Source: Clavaria fumosa
Lineage: Eukaryota; Basidiomycota; Agaricomycetes; Agaricales; Clavariaceae
Assembly (NCBI GenBank): GCA_951802425.1
Contig: OX637802.1
Span: 2,542,001 to 2,606,000 of the forward strand
Direction of reading: 5' to 3'
Length of the DNA: 64,000 nucleotides
Within the stretch, counting starts at the first letter, position 1, and every line of letters starts with the position of its first letter. Positions 1 to 12,203 of the stretch are shown here, piece by piece. The position numbers were made by a program, and so were the translations under genes. The notes beneath the pieces were generated by a model. It saw only the letters and a list, made by a program, of their open reading frames with translations, was not told the DNA's origin and made no database searches.

Positions 1-728
1 TTCTTGTCTGATGCTTTCGCGCGTGCGAAGTTCGGTGTAAACCGAATTATCGAATTGAAGGAAGGTGGTGTGTCGGTCCCAGTGACTCAGGAGAACAAAC
101 GGGAGTTTGTCCAGTTGTCCGCCCAATACCGCCTTTATTCGTCCATCAAAGATCAAATAGAAAATCTCCTCAGTGGATTCTACGAGATCATACCCAAGGA
201 TTTAGTCACCATTGTGCGTTCCTCGACATATCCGCAGGCCCGATTTCAACATCTGACTTTTATTCAGTTCAACGAGCAGGAGCTTGAGCTTCTGATATCG
301 GGGACACCTGACATCGACGTGGACGAATGGCGAGCGGCCACAGAATACAATGGCTACACGAGTTCTGACCCCGTCATCGTCTGGTGGTGGCGAGCACTGA
401 AGTCCTTCAGTCGCGACGAGCGAGCCAAAGTTCTCAGTTTTGCGACTGGGACTTCAAGAGTCCCGCTCGGTGGCTTTGTTGACCTGCAGGGTGTTCAGGG
501 TGTCCAAAGATTTTCCATTCATCGGGCTTATGGAGACCCTACACGCCTCCCACAAGCGCACACATGTGAGTCTGGAATATATTAATTGTTACGGGTACTT
601 CGATCTCACACACACGGATAATAGGCTTTAACCAAATTGACCTACCGCAGTATACCTCCTACGAAATGCTGCGACAACAGTTGCTGTTGGCAATACAAGA
701 AGGTTCGGAAGGGTTTGGGTTTGCATAA
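1..728 (+). CDS. TOM1: HECT-type E3 ubiquitin ligase, TOM1/HUWE1 family, C-terminal part
   Basis: The 5' end lies outside the window. Exons are <1..213, 268..565 and 625..728. The translation is the C-lobe of a HECT domain, with the family strings [32 protein letters not shown] and FSIHRAYGD, the catalytic-Cys motif AHTC-FNQ, and the usual terminus EGSEGFGFA followed by TAA. The catalytic Cys codon is split by the second intron (566..624). The first intron (214..267) is 54 nt and has no stop, so a naive reading adds 18 residues that the family lacks; a CTGAC branch-point-like string at 254..258 supports splicing. HECT ligases take ubiquitin from an E2 onto this Cys and pass it to substrates. 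Family assignment is very secure; substrates cannot be told from this fragment. Confidence 0.92.
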
Positions 729-1002
729 TCACAGTTTAGATGTCATCTTGTGTTCGGCCAGGACAGTTGAAGAAGTCAATAGTCGATCCTGAAACATGTA
801 TTGTACTGTACTTTGTAGCTCCAGACCGTTTTGATGATTTTCTGAAACTTTACATACCTCCCACATTGGCCGAACCACTGAGATCATTGTAAGCGGCGAC
901 GGGCTCGGGTACTAGCACGGCCGAGGCCATACCCGAAGTAGGCTTTAGAAATGCATAATATGTCGAGCCAAATCGCACAGAATTTGCAATCCTACTGCTA
1001 CG

Positions 1003-2473
1003 ATGCGAGCGTTCGTGGTCAAGGCATTGGCGCACCATAGCGACATTGCTCTCACAGAAAATGCCCCAGACCCCGTTCTCCAGCCCGACCATGTGCTCGT
1101 TGACGTCTATTCTGCTGGTTTGAACTTCTTCGACGTAAGCCCTGCGTCATGCTGCGGAACTCTTGTTTGGTATTAACGAATCTTGGCGTACCAGACGTTG
1201 CAGACGCAAGGAAAATATCAGTTCAAGCCGCCTCTGCCTTTCGTCCTTGGGCACGAATTTGCCGGAAGGATTTCACCTAGCTCCCCCATTCCCAGGGATT
1301 GCACTTTCAAACCAGGTGATCGGGTCTTCGGCGGCCAGCAGGGAGCGTTTGCAGAGAAGATAGCTGTATCTTGGAAACGATTGGTTCCCCTCCCTGATGC
1401 GCTCAGTTTCGACGAGGGAGCTTGTGAGTGGAAGACCTTTAATTTATTTCACTCTTGGTTCTGATGACTGCCATGACGCTGCAGCGTTGTTCCTTACGTG
1501 GCCCACCAGTTATGAAGCATTGGTCGGCAGGGCAGAGCTCAAACCAGGTTAGTCGTTTAGCACTGTCATCCATGCCAAACTGATTTGTCTTCCGCAAGGT
1601 GAATGGGTGTTTGTCACGGCATCTGCGGGAGGGGTTGGATTAGCTGCTGTTCAGCTCGCGAAAGGTGCTCATTTTACTGGAAAATTATATGGCTGGACTG
1701 ACACAGATTATGCACAGCGCTTGGTGCTAAGGTCATTGGTGCCGCAGGATCCGAACACAAACGGCAATTAGTCAAGCACATCGGTGGTGCAGACCACTCC
1801 GTAGATTACACCAAACCTGGTTGGCAGAAGGATGTCATGACTCTCACAGGCGGACGCGGCGTGGACGTGATATTTGATCCCGTCGGCATGATTAGAGGTC
1901 AGGAAATCTTACCGTGCCTCATTGTAGGTCTCTGACCTTCGTTTGATTTGCAAAGATTGCTTGAAGTGCATTGCTTGGAAAGGACGTGCGATAGTCATTG
2001 GATTTGCTGGCGGAGAAATAGAGAACGTGCGCCTCTCTCCTCAAGGGGCCCATATTTGTTGGTGATGAAATTGTGCATAGCTCGCCCTCAATGTTGTTCT
2101 CATGAAGAACATATCTATTTTGGGATTGCATTGGGGCGCCTATTTCGAGCAAGGTTTGCCTTCTTTATACTACTTGCATCATCTGTTAGCTCGGCTGATT
2201 CTTGGACTGCAGAGCCGCCGCGTGTCGCTGAGGTCTTCAAAGAAATTATGGAGTGAGCATCTAAACAAATGCTACTCACAGGTCCGAATGCTGATGAACG
2301 CCCATACCCTCAGTCTCATCGCATCGGGGCGTGTAAAGCCTATCATATACGAAGAGATTTTCCCTCTGGACAAAGTGGGCCAAGGATTGGACGCTATTTC
2401 CGCCCGACGAACATGGGGCAAGCCTGTCTTGAGAATAAAGGAAGAACAGCACAGCACGGTCGCGAAGTTATGA
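1003..2473 (+). CDS. NAD(P)H:quinone oxidoreductase-like medium-chain dehydrogenase/reductase
   Basis: Exons are 1003..1134, 1195..1423, 1485..1547, 1599..1664, 1718..1897, 1956..2026, 2081..2153, 2213..2252 and 2314..2473, which give exactly 338 codons (337 aa), the usual size for this family. An N-terminal GroES-like fold (YSAGLNFFD, FVLGHEFAG, KPGDRVFGG) is followed by a Rossmann NADPH site with AGGVGLAAVQ at about residues 151-160, then FDPVG, KGRAIVIGFAGG and a C-terminal GRVKPIIYEEIFPLDK. The Cys/His ligands of the zinc alcohol dehydrogenases are not apparent, so a zinc-free quinone oxidoreductase is likelier. It is predicted to be a soluble enzyme that moves hydride from NADPH to quinones or enones. 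Donors include GTGCGC at 2027 and GTTTGC at 2154, which are less usual. The start is the first Met that fits the family N-terminus. Confidence 0.9.
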
Positions 2474-2695
2474 GGAAAGAAGCAAACGCCGTATGTAACA
2501 CAAATGTCCCTCTTGTATTGAGGTACCCCCGTCTAGGCTAAAGCGTAAGTCGTTCTACAGTCTGAAAAACTTCCTTTTCTTGCTTGTTGCCGTTTCTCGT
2601 AATAGCTATGCGATGGCATCTGGCATGATCTGTTTCGGTCATGTATTTACGGTATTATACACGGCGTCCGGTTCAAATCACCACACGCCCGCACT

Positions 2696-3937
<1,242 letters not shown>

Positions 3938-4655
3938 CAGTGGATCTTGGAGTATTGTATCGCTAGGAAATCGTCGTCGCGTTAGCCCAGCAGAGTATTG
4001 CCTCTGAAATTGAAATTCGTGCAGTAAGGTTTTACTGTACCAGGTCTTCAGCAGAGAAAATCAACAATAGACTTTCATATTATACATGTTCGGCGGTCCA
4101 CACCAAATGGCCCTATTTTTCGTACATCATAAATTGTATACACTTTGCGTAGAAATATACAGTAAGGCGGGCGGTTTTTGGCCCATGTGGACCACTGGAC
4201 TACACTAGTTTGGGATGTTGAAGTCAAATTTGATATTGAAAAGAGGAGTTACACCCATCTCAGCATGACAAAGTCTACTGTATTATTTGGAAGACCACAC
4301 CCGTACTTGACTCCAACGCGATTTTCAATCTAGAGAGCTGGTTTGCTCACTGTCTGCAAGGATCACTTCACTCGCTGAGGCTATTTAGCTTTTCGCAATC
4401 GCAATGAGCTTCGACCTTCGATCAACTGATCGACCTTTCGCCTGTCTCGATCAATTTCCGATTCAATGTTGAACATGGTCCAACCAACCCGACCACGGCA
4501 CAGTTCATCTTCTTTCACCCTTTCAACTACACAATAGTCTTCGACTGAACTGCGGTAAGTCTACATCTGCGTGGGTCAGGCTAGATATTTGCACGTTTAC
4601 TATCCATTGCTCGACAGTCGGGCAGTACACCTTCTTCGTCATCCACAGTGCACGG
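3938..4655. promoter_or_regulatory. divergent intergenic region with a likely 5' UTR intron
   Basis: This 718-bp stretch separates the HEM2 start from the divergent 845-aa gene and should hold both promoters. A pyrimidine-rich tract with a CA-rich end lies at about 4506..4550, as is common near fungal transcription starts. A good donor (GTAAGT at 4555) and a CGACAG acceptor ending at 4617 define a probable 63-nt 5' UTR intron of the plus-strand gene. I see no clear TATA box and no other gene. Confidence 0.4.
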
Positions 4656-7243
4656 ATGAGTCTAGCAACAGTGAAACCTCTCTCGGTTACTTCGAGGGAT
4701 CGGTCCAAGCGGTTCACGCGCGTCTTCGCGGCCCCAGTCTCTCCGAGCAGTCTGACCCATCCTCCTGTCGCAGACTCCGTCGACCCTTGTCCTGAGCGTG
4801 CACAATATCCCGGGTCGCCCGAAAGGTGCTCCAATTTGAATCTTGTTTGAGACAACTGCTTGAATCACATACTAGTGACCGCCATTTTCCCCAACCGCGA
4901 CAAGTCCCACCGCTACCCACTTTTCCTTCGAACAGGAGAGCCGCTGTCCTTCTCCCCTCGTCGTGGACCGACTTCACTCCCGCTAGTGGATATTCCCCAA
5001 AGGAGTCTCACCATGTTGCGCACCGAACCTGGCAAGAACCCTCTGCTCTCCGACCATCTCGCACGGAACCAACATTGCTACCCGCATCGTCGCCGATATG
5101 CTCTCCATCATCTCCTACTGAGTCTAATAATATGACCATTCAGACTCGGAAATCTCATAGATATTGCACCACTTTTGATTTGGAATCCAACATTCTACGC
5201 CCTCCTCCCAGAAAGATTTTTGCGGAGACTCCAGCCCCAAAGCGCCTCTCCTTCCTTCCGTCCTTCAGCGACTCCGAATCTGACTCCGATTCCTTGTCCC
5301 ACCCTGTCAGTAGTCATAACGCAAGCACTTATACTCCCGAGATCATGTGTGCTTCAGCCAGTTCATATTCATCTGATTTCTCTTCTCTCGAGGATATCAC
5401 TCTCGGGTTCCCTCAACCACCAACTACGGCCCCTGCCATGTCTCCTGTAGATGCAGTCGTCTTGCGCGATCCAGACAGCGGTTCGCCCTTGGTCACGCAG
5501 GAGGAAACGGGCGCAGTGCGAGAATTCCTCAGGGAACGCTGGATGGCGCGCTTGAAGGCGAAGCAAGAACGCTTCCCCGCGCCACATAACTCCCCTCGCC
5601 ATCCCTGTGACCTCGCGGAAGACCATTCTCGCATAACTCGCGATTCGGACAAAAGCGACTATTCGTGGAAAGCGGAGGAGGATGCGTCTTCGCCTAGCCC
5701 TGTAGAAGTGAATTCTGGCGGCGTTTGGCAGGACGAGTCTTCGAAAGAGCGACGCTTTGGCAGCTGCAGACCCTGGGGCAGTCCCGCGCACGAACGCCCA
5801 CATGAGTCGCCGGCCTCCGATTCGGAAGGTGATCACCGTGACGACGTTTCTCTCGCAAATCGCCTCCTAAAAGAAATAGAAAACGGAGGCAACAGAGGTA
5901 GAATAAACCCTCTGTCCGAGGCTAGATCAGCGAAACGGGACTCGACCCGATTGGGCAATTTTGTGGACTCATACGGTAATCCAATACTGCCAGAGGATCA
6001 GCAACGCATGGAAGTGAGGGAGACCAATTTCGGGAACACCTCCAATGCCTCTCGACCGGATGGTGTACTACCCCCGTCGTTACCCCCTGCGGTCAGCGTT
6101 CCGGATATTCCTCAAGGTGTTAAGCGCGAACTCCCGAGCAAGCGCATGCCAAACATCATCCGAAAGGTTTCAAGTATGCGGCTGGGCGTTCAAGAATGCG
6201 ACAAAAATACCGGAAGCAGCAACAAACCGTCGTTCATGCCGCGGATGCGCGCCTCGACCACCGGCTCGTCATCTAGACTGTCTCCAAAACGTTCATCCGC
6301 GTTGCTCCGTCTGGATGTCAGCATGAGCAAGCTCAAGACACAGCACGACCCCCAGTCGCCTGCGCTCCCGCCACCGCACCACATGAAGTCGCGCTCGCTG
6401 GGGTGCATGAAGCCTAACACCGAAGAGCGTAGGGCGCGAGGCGGTGAAGCTGGTGGTGCCGGTGGTGCTTCGGCTTCCCCGGACGTGCTTGTCGCACCAT
6501 CGCCGGGGAACCCCCAGAAGACGCCCTCGGGGATCGCCCGCCTCGACGCAAGCCTCGCGAAGCTCAAAGTGCACGCGCCGGGCTCGGCCCCCGCCGCGTC
6601 GCGTATGCACCACCTCAAGTCGCAGTCGTTGGCGTGTCTGTCGAAGCCGATGGAGCCGCCGCCTCCGCTCGCGGGACGTCACCCTTTTGAGCGGGATGCG
6701 CCGTCCGCCATGGGGGGCGTGGCACCTGGTGTCCCTCGCACGGTGCCAACACCAAAGCCACTGCCGCCGTCGGACCAGGGAGTCACCACGGGCCGTCGTG
6801 TGTCCCGCTGGCTGGCGGCGCGCCAAGCAGCTGGGCTGCATAGGTCGACGTCGTTCGCGTCCCTGGCGTTGCACCGTGAGCAACAGCAACAGCAACAGCA
6901 CCAGCACCAGCACCAACCGTACCATATTCAGCGCCCGGACCGCCACGCGTCCGCGGAGCTTCTGCCTGGTGCTGCTGAGTGGTGTGCCCTGGGCTCGCCC
7001 TTCCTGCATTATATGGACAAGCGCGAGGGTGACGGGGTCACCGACCACGGCCCTCCGCAGCGCGGTCTCCACGAGAGGAACAGTCATAGCATCCTCAAGT
7101 CGTTCATGAACGTCACCCCCGAACAGGAGACGAAGCGGGCTCCTTCGGGGTTGAAATTACAGAAGGAACGAATGAGGAAGTTTTTGGCGAGGGCGAGCGG
7201 GGGAGTTGTGGGATGGGGTAAGTTTCTGACCGGAAAGGCTTGA
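4656..7243 (+). CDS. Ser/Pro-rich protein of unknown function, 845 aa
   Basis: I model two exons, 4656..4825 and 4876..7243. The 50-nt intron GTGCTC..ACTAG joins an ATG exon in frame to a long ORF that has no ATG of its own until 5132, so a start at 4656 is preferred. The protein is rich in Ser, Pro, Arg and Lys and looks largely disordered. Two copies of an internal motif, with cores LRLDVSMSKLK and ARLDASLAKLK and each followed about 20-25 residues on by HHxKSxSLxC, lie near residues 531-567 and 607-645. A short Gln/His run lies near residue 725 (bases 6879..6915). The C-terminus is basic (LKLQKERMRKFLARASGG). No enzyme motif or membrane segment is visible, and I do not recognise the family. 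Long antisense ORFs over the GC-rich 3' half are shadows of it. Confidence 0.75.
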
Positions 7244-7755
7244 TATATATTTTTCTTCATGTACACCATTTCCTTTGTTCCGGTTGTTGAAAAGCATCAT
7301 CTGTTCGATTTGTTGCATTTATGTTGCATCCGTATGTATTTGATCCCCCCAGCAACTCGCGTACTACGAATCCCCTCTGCTCGTGGAACGACTCAGGCTC
7401 GTCTTTCATCAATTTAGGTTGTTGCTGCCAGTGCGATGCTCTAGTCATCTTCCTCCGTGCGATGCACATGCATTGTCATAACTGCCAGCAACTGATTCAG
7501 AATGTGCTCTTGGCGTTGTTAGCTCCGTCTGCCTGGACAGATTCCTTGTTCGAAACTGTCTAAGTGTCCAGTTAGTGAAACTGAAATTTCTTGTCTGCGA
7601 AGCTAACATTTTCACAAACCAAGACCACGAAAACGGTTTCAATGTACAGTAGCTTCCATATCTGGGAATGCCAAACATGTCCAAAGCCATGTTAATTGTG
7701 CTTGCTGACACGGGATTCAGAGCAAGAGCTCGTCGCTTTTTGTCTCCCGTCCACG
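7244..7755. other. intergenic spacer, 845-aa gene to P450
   Basis: The 512 bp hold the 3' region of the upstream gene and the promoter side of the P450 gene. I see no convincing ORF, RNA gene or repeat here. Confidence 0.5.
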
Positions 7756-9967
7756 ATGGTGTCGTCGCTCTCAGCCCTCGTTCTCGCTCTTTTGAGTGCC
7801 GTATTGCTACTCTTCGGCTATGCAGTCTTTCAAATATTCGTAGCGCCGTATCTCAATCCTCTGCACCAGATTGACGGGCCACCTGTCAGGGGCTTATTTG
7901 GGAATCATATCGGCCTCCTGCTCGAGTGCGGTTTTCGTCCTCGTTGTGACCCGAACGCGGCTGCTCGTGCTCATCACATCTTTCTCCCATTGGTAGGCCG
8001 TCTCGATCATACAAGTCGCACGACATACTCGTGAACCGGTACGGCAGAAGTATCCGGATCTGCGGGGCTGGCCCTGTACGTTCCCTCTTCCCGTCTTCCT
8101 CACCCGTTCTCATCCCTCAACTTCTGCCTCTCGCAAGTGGGACCAGCGCCTCCTGACGCTCGACCCCGTCTCGCTTGCACACGTCCTGAAGCATCCGACG
8201 GTGTACGAGAAGCCGTGGCAGTCGCGGCGGCTGATCACGCGACTCATTGGGTGCGGGATGCTCGCGGCGGAGGGGCAGGTGCACAGACGCCAGCGGCGCG
8301 TCGCGACGCCCGCGTTCTCGACGCAGAACCTGCGCGCGATCGTGCCCCTTGTGTTTGAGAAGGGGGAGGAGCTCAAGGAGCAGTGGATGCGGATGATCCG
8401 CGAGCAAGGGGAGGCGCAGGGGGAGAAGGAGGAGGAGAATGAGGGTGCGGGAAGGAGTCGGAAGCGCTTGAGGGTGGACGTGTGTCATTGGATTAGCAGG
8501 GCTACATTCGATGTCATTGGACTGGCAGGTTCGGAGTGGCTCGTTCTCTTGCCCTTTGGGCGGTAGTCTAATGGTCTTGCCAGGGTTCGACTACTCATTC
8601 AACGCTATCCAGAACGAGGACAACGAGCTGTTCAATGCCTACAAGGAGATGTTTGAGATAGCGGTGTCCCAAGGGCAGAAAGGGTATTCGTACATTGTTC
8701 GGCTCTACTTTCCTATCTTGGACACTTTATTCGTGAGTATCGACTGCCGTGTGTTCTTGCGACTTTGAAAGTCAAGCTTCTCATCGCAGCCGACTCTTGA
8801 ATCGCGCACGGTAACGAGGTGCCAAGGCATCATACAGCGTGTTGCTGGTCAACTGGTGCAAGAAAAGAAGAGGAAAATTGAGGAAGGAGAAAAAACTGGG
8901 CATGCCTACGGCGGGAGGGATTTGCTGAGCTTGTTATGTAATTTTATTTTATTTTATTTAAATTTTCCTCCCTCGTCCTCACAGTTTTCATGCATTCGCC
9001 CGCTCCAGTGAAGTCTAACTTCGCGCACGACCTCCCACCGGAACAGCGGATCTCAGATGATGACATCTTGCACAACATCAATACATTCATGTTCGCGGGG
9101 TCGGACACGACGTCCCTCGCGCTGACGTGGGCGCTGCTGCTGCTCGCGCAGCACCCGTCGTGCCAGACGCGGCTGCGTGGGGAGCTCCTTGCGGTGCGGC
9201 CGTCGTCGCCTGTGTCTGCGTTGACCGACGAGGAGCGGCAGTCGTTGCACGAGACGCTCGCGGGGCTACCGTACCTACACAACGTGGCGCGGGAGACGCT
9301 GCGGCTGATACCGCCTGTGCACTCGTCTCTGCGGGTAGCGACGGTGGACGACGACGTGCCGACGTCGTCCCCGGTGCGGGTGCGCCGCCGGGGAGGGGAA
9401 GGCTTTGAGGAGCGCCAGGAGAGTGTGAGGGTGCCCAAGGGGAGCTTCGTGCATGTTGCTATAGAAGGGTTCCATCTGGACAAGGGGTTTTGGGGCGAGG
9501 ATGCATGGGAGTTCAAGTGAGCCTTGTTCATATGACATGTTCAGCAGAAAGTTGAGGTGTTGATGTTTCGATAGCCCGGATCGATGGGATCATTTACCTG
9601 ACGTGGTTCAAGAACTACCTGGCCTGTTTTCCAATTTGCTGGCCTTTTCTGCTGGCCCTCGAGTGCGTTGTTCTTACCACGTCTTGTTTCCTGACACTTG
9701 TCTCAAATAAAGGTTCTGACTGAACAGTCGTGTATTGGGATGAAATTCTCGTTGATCGAAATGAAGACGTTCCTTTATGTTCTGCTCACGAATTTTGTCT
9801 TCAGCGAGACAAACGAACGGATTGTCAAACATAACGTGTATGTCGCTGTATTATTGACTGGGTCGATTGACTGACAGTGTGAACGCAGTGTGCTAACACG
9901 ACCGTATATTGCTGGTAAATTCAAACAAGGCAGCCAATGTCCGCTGTTCTTGTCTGTATTAGATTAG
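7756..9967 (+). CDS. cytochrome P450 monooxygenase, basidiomycete microsomal type
   Basis: Nine exons, 7756..7925, 7997..8075, 8138..8528, 8584..8732, 8790..8937, 9009..9516, 9575..9662, 9728..9837 and 9889..9967, make 574 codons (573 aa). An N-terminal hydrophobic anchor (about residues 3-30) is followed by a Pro hinge (QIDGPP), the C-helix WxxxR as WQSRR, the I-helix AGSDTT (342-347), ExxR as ETLR (408-411), EFNPDRW and the heme loop FSAGPRSCIG (506-515, with Cys513 as heme ligand). All catalytic landmarks are intact. It should be an ER-bound enzyme that takes electrons from P450 reductase; the substrate cannot be told. It resembles the CYP5150/CYP5136-like basidiomycete groups, but I do not assign a family. 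The donor at 9838 (GTATGT) was chosen over GTGTAT at 9836 because it restores the conserved NVVLTRPY. Confidence 0.93.
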
Positions 9968-10115
9968 ATTAGATTAGTTACCACTCCATGATGACGTAAC
10001 CATGACATCATCGCTCACCACCCTTAATAAAAAGGATCTCCGTCTTTCAAATTTCAACACCACCCGAGAATACCCTTCTCTCTTTCATACCACCACGACT
10101 AACTAACTATCTACT

Positions 10116-10443
10116 ATGGTCAGTGTCCCGTCTTAGTCTTTGTACTCTCTCCAATCCTAATCATGTTGGCTTGCAACAGGGATCTGTTTGTTCTGCTATT
10201 GGCGGTTGCCTCGAAGCAATCGTGGCCGCTACCTCCGCTGTCATCATGGCCTGTATAGGGTTCGTCACTGGCGTAAGTCTCTATCTTATTTTATCAACCG
10301 AATGTGACTCACACGCCACATAGGTCTTCGTACTAATCTTCGATATCATCGAGTATGTCCTTTGCTGCGGCTGTTTCCGCAGGAGGTATCGCCAGCCCGC
10401 CTTTAACGCGCGGAGCAGATCAAGGTGGGGAAGGAGGCGTTGA
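10116..10443 (+). CDS. small Cys-rich membrane protein, 71 aa
   Basis: Exons 10116..10118, 10180..10272 and 10324..10443 give 72 codons. The first coding exon is only the ATG, followed directly by GTCAGT. The product has a hydrophobic stretch of about 45 residues (AIGGCLEAIVAATSAV, then CIGFVTG and VFVLIFDIIEYVL), then CCGCF and a basic tail ending RWGRRR. Small proteins of this build (ATG or Gly start, helical hydrophobic core, CC motif) are frequent in agaricomycete genomes; their function is unknown to me. An AT-rich stretch with a TATA-like TAATAAAAA at about 10025 and a CT-rich leader lie just upstream. No partner gene is evident. Confidence 0.72.
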
Positions 10444-10577
10444 TAACCTTGTGGCTTGGAGAAGCCCTTCATTACCATCACGCTGTAATTGTTATCTGAC
10501 CTGTGTCGTTCGATCTATCACTGTTGTTGAGCTCTGTGACTCATTATTTATAAAAATAAAAACATTCAACCACGTGA

Positions 10578-11977
10578 TTGTCCAAACGCTGTTGCGCACA
10601 AGATGAACTGGCCTGCATCAACGGCCTCGAGCCAAAGGTGCGCATGATCGAGGGCGATGTGGAGAGGGAGGAGCCGCAAAAGCGCCCGAGGACTGCGGTC
10701 GAGCTTGCGGCGCCCGACTCAAACGGTAAGAATGTGCCCAAGCTATTGCCTGCCAGAAAGGACCTGACTCGACGGGGTAGTAAATTTCTGAGAAGCCAGA
10801 CGGTGTGTATCTGAGATGGGTGCTGTGTCTAAGCGCGAATCAGCCAACGGAATTTGTCATGCAGGCCTTTCTACGATGGCAACTCCAGGATCAGCAGCCG
10901 TTTTTGGGAATCCATTCGTGTCGCCTCAGTGGTTTTTGGATAGTGCGTCGGCGTTCTTCTCCCTTTCCTTCGTTGTGGGACCGACTCAGGCGTTGTCTTT
11001 GCCTCATCTTCTCTGGCAGTACTTGCCAAGGACGTCACGCTAAGACGGAGAGCCCTTCACCGGGCTCGGCCAATTCCAGTCCGCCGTAGTGGTTCTTGCT
11101 CATCAGAGTCCTCCCCCCCTCCGCTCCGCCTCGCCACACGCATGTACACGTGCACACACAGTACTCGACATGCCCTCGCAGGGAGATAAGCCGTTCGAGG
11201 AGCGCATGGAGGGTGCTCAAGGCTATGTTCGGTCCGGGCGGCGCGCACGCGGTCAACCACGTCGAGGTGGTGGAGCAGACGCTGGCGACGAGTGTGCAGC
11301 ACGTGCTTGACGAGCTCAAAGCGGTTGAGACGCTCCGCAGGGAAGGGCTCGTGCTGAGGAAGCCCGGATCATGAGTTCCTTTTTTTACCAAAAGGGCTGT
11401 TTCCTTATTTGTCTATTTCGGTTTTTGTGCACATACAGACAGTCTTGACGAGGGATTCCGCTCCATCGCTCCTCAAGGCCTCAAGGCCAAGGTGAAGGCC
11501 AAACAAAATATTCTTCGCCCCATCTCACGGATTTCCACACGAACGTTCTATGACGCGGAGGCCATAGTCACCGGCTATTTTGCGGCAAGGGCCGCAACAA
11601 AGGCATCGTCGGCGGACTCAAATGCACAATGGCGGCAGGCAAAGCACAGTTTCCTTGCTTCTTCCGTCGTCACACAGCTTCCCGGTTAAATAAAACATTG
11701 TTGTTATAAAAAATCTACAGACTTTTAGCGTTGGCACAGGCCTGAGCCATCAATGGAGCCGCCCAAGGTCGGCACGGTTATCATGTACCGCTTCCAGGGC
11801 TTCACAGAAGGCGGCGTGCCGAGGTGCGTTCTCTTAGTTCCTTTATGTTTTCTTTCGGTGCAGATGTGTGTGCCACCACGCCCTCGTTGTCTTCCGTTTC
11901 TTTTCGTCCCTGTCGTTTTCCTAGCCCGCACGCCTTTCCTTGTCGACAGATTCTGCGTGTTTTTGAGCCTTGGGTAG
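10578..11977 (+). pseudogene. ATP-dependent DNA ligase (ADL1/Chlorella-virus-like), frameshifted remnant
   Basis: Ligase motifs appear in the right order but in changing frames: motif I as SEKPDG (Lys codon 10793..10795; most relatives have KLDG), YDGNSRISSRF near 10872, GNPFVSPQWFLD ending near 10941, DGEPFTGLGQFQS near 11045, LDMPSQGDKPFEERM near 11165, HVEVVEQTLA and EGLVLRKPGS up to 11371, TFYDAEAIVTGY near 11543, GKGRNKGIVGGLKCTMA from 11584, and the OB-fold tail PPKVGTVIMYRFQ from 11759 with a last exon 11950..11977. Frame changes inside motifs (SRF/GNP, TL/DGE, RME/VLK, YF/GKG) cannot be introns, and a TGA follows RKPGS. Such ligases seal nicks after adenylating the motif I Lys. Neighbouring genes are intact, so poor sequence quality is a weaker explanation than decay. 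Confidence 0.82.
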
Positions 11978-12203
11978 ACAACATAACTGCGGTCGCCATC
12001 GGACTGTAAGAATTTCATGTTGTATTTTTCCACTACTGTATTTTCAATCGAAATTTATGATGCTACAATGTGGGGGAAAGATTGTTTTGTTACATAATGA
12101 TTGTCTGGTCTCCGATCAAAAGGAGAATAATTATCCACGGAATACATGCAAGCCAGAAAAGCAAATGAACAGGAAAAGTCCTGCTGCGACACACCTCGGT
12201 CCG

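Noticed and set aside
214..267. 18 extra in-frame residues in the TOM1 HECT domain
   Set aside because: GT..AG ends, a branch-point-like string and loss of a conserved sequence match show that it is an intron whose length is a multiple of three.
6293..7087. 264-codon antisense ORF over the 845-aa gene
   Set aside because: Arg-rich shadow of GC-rich coding DNA on the other strand, with no family resemblance.
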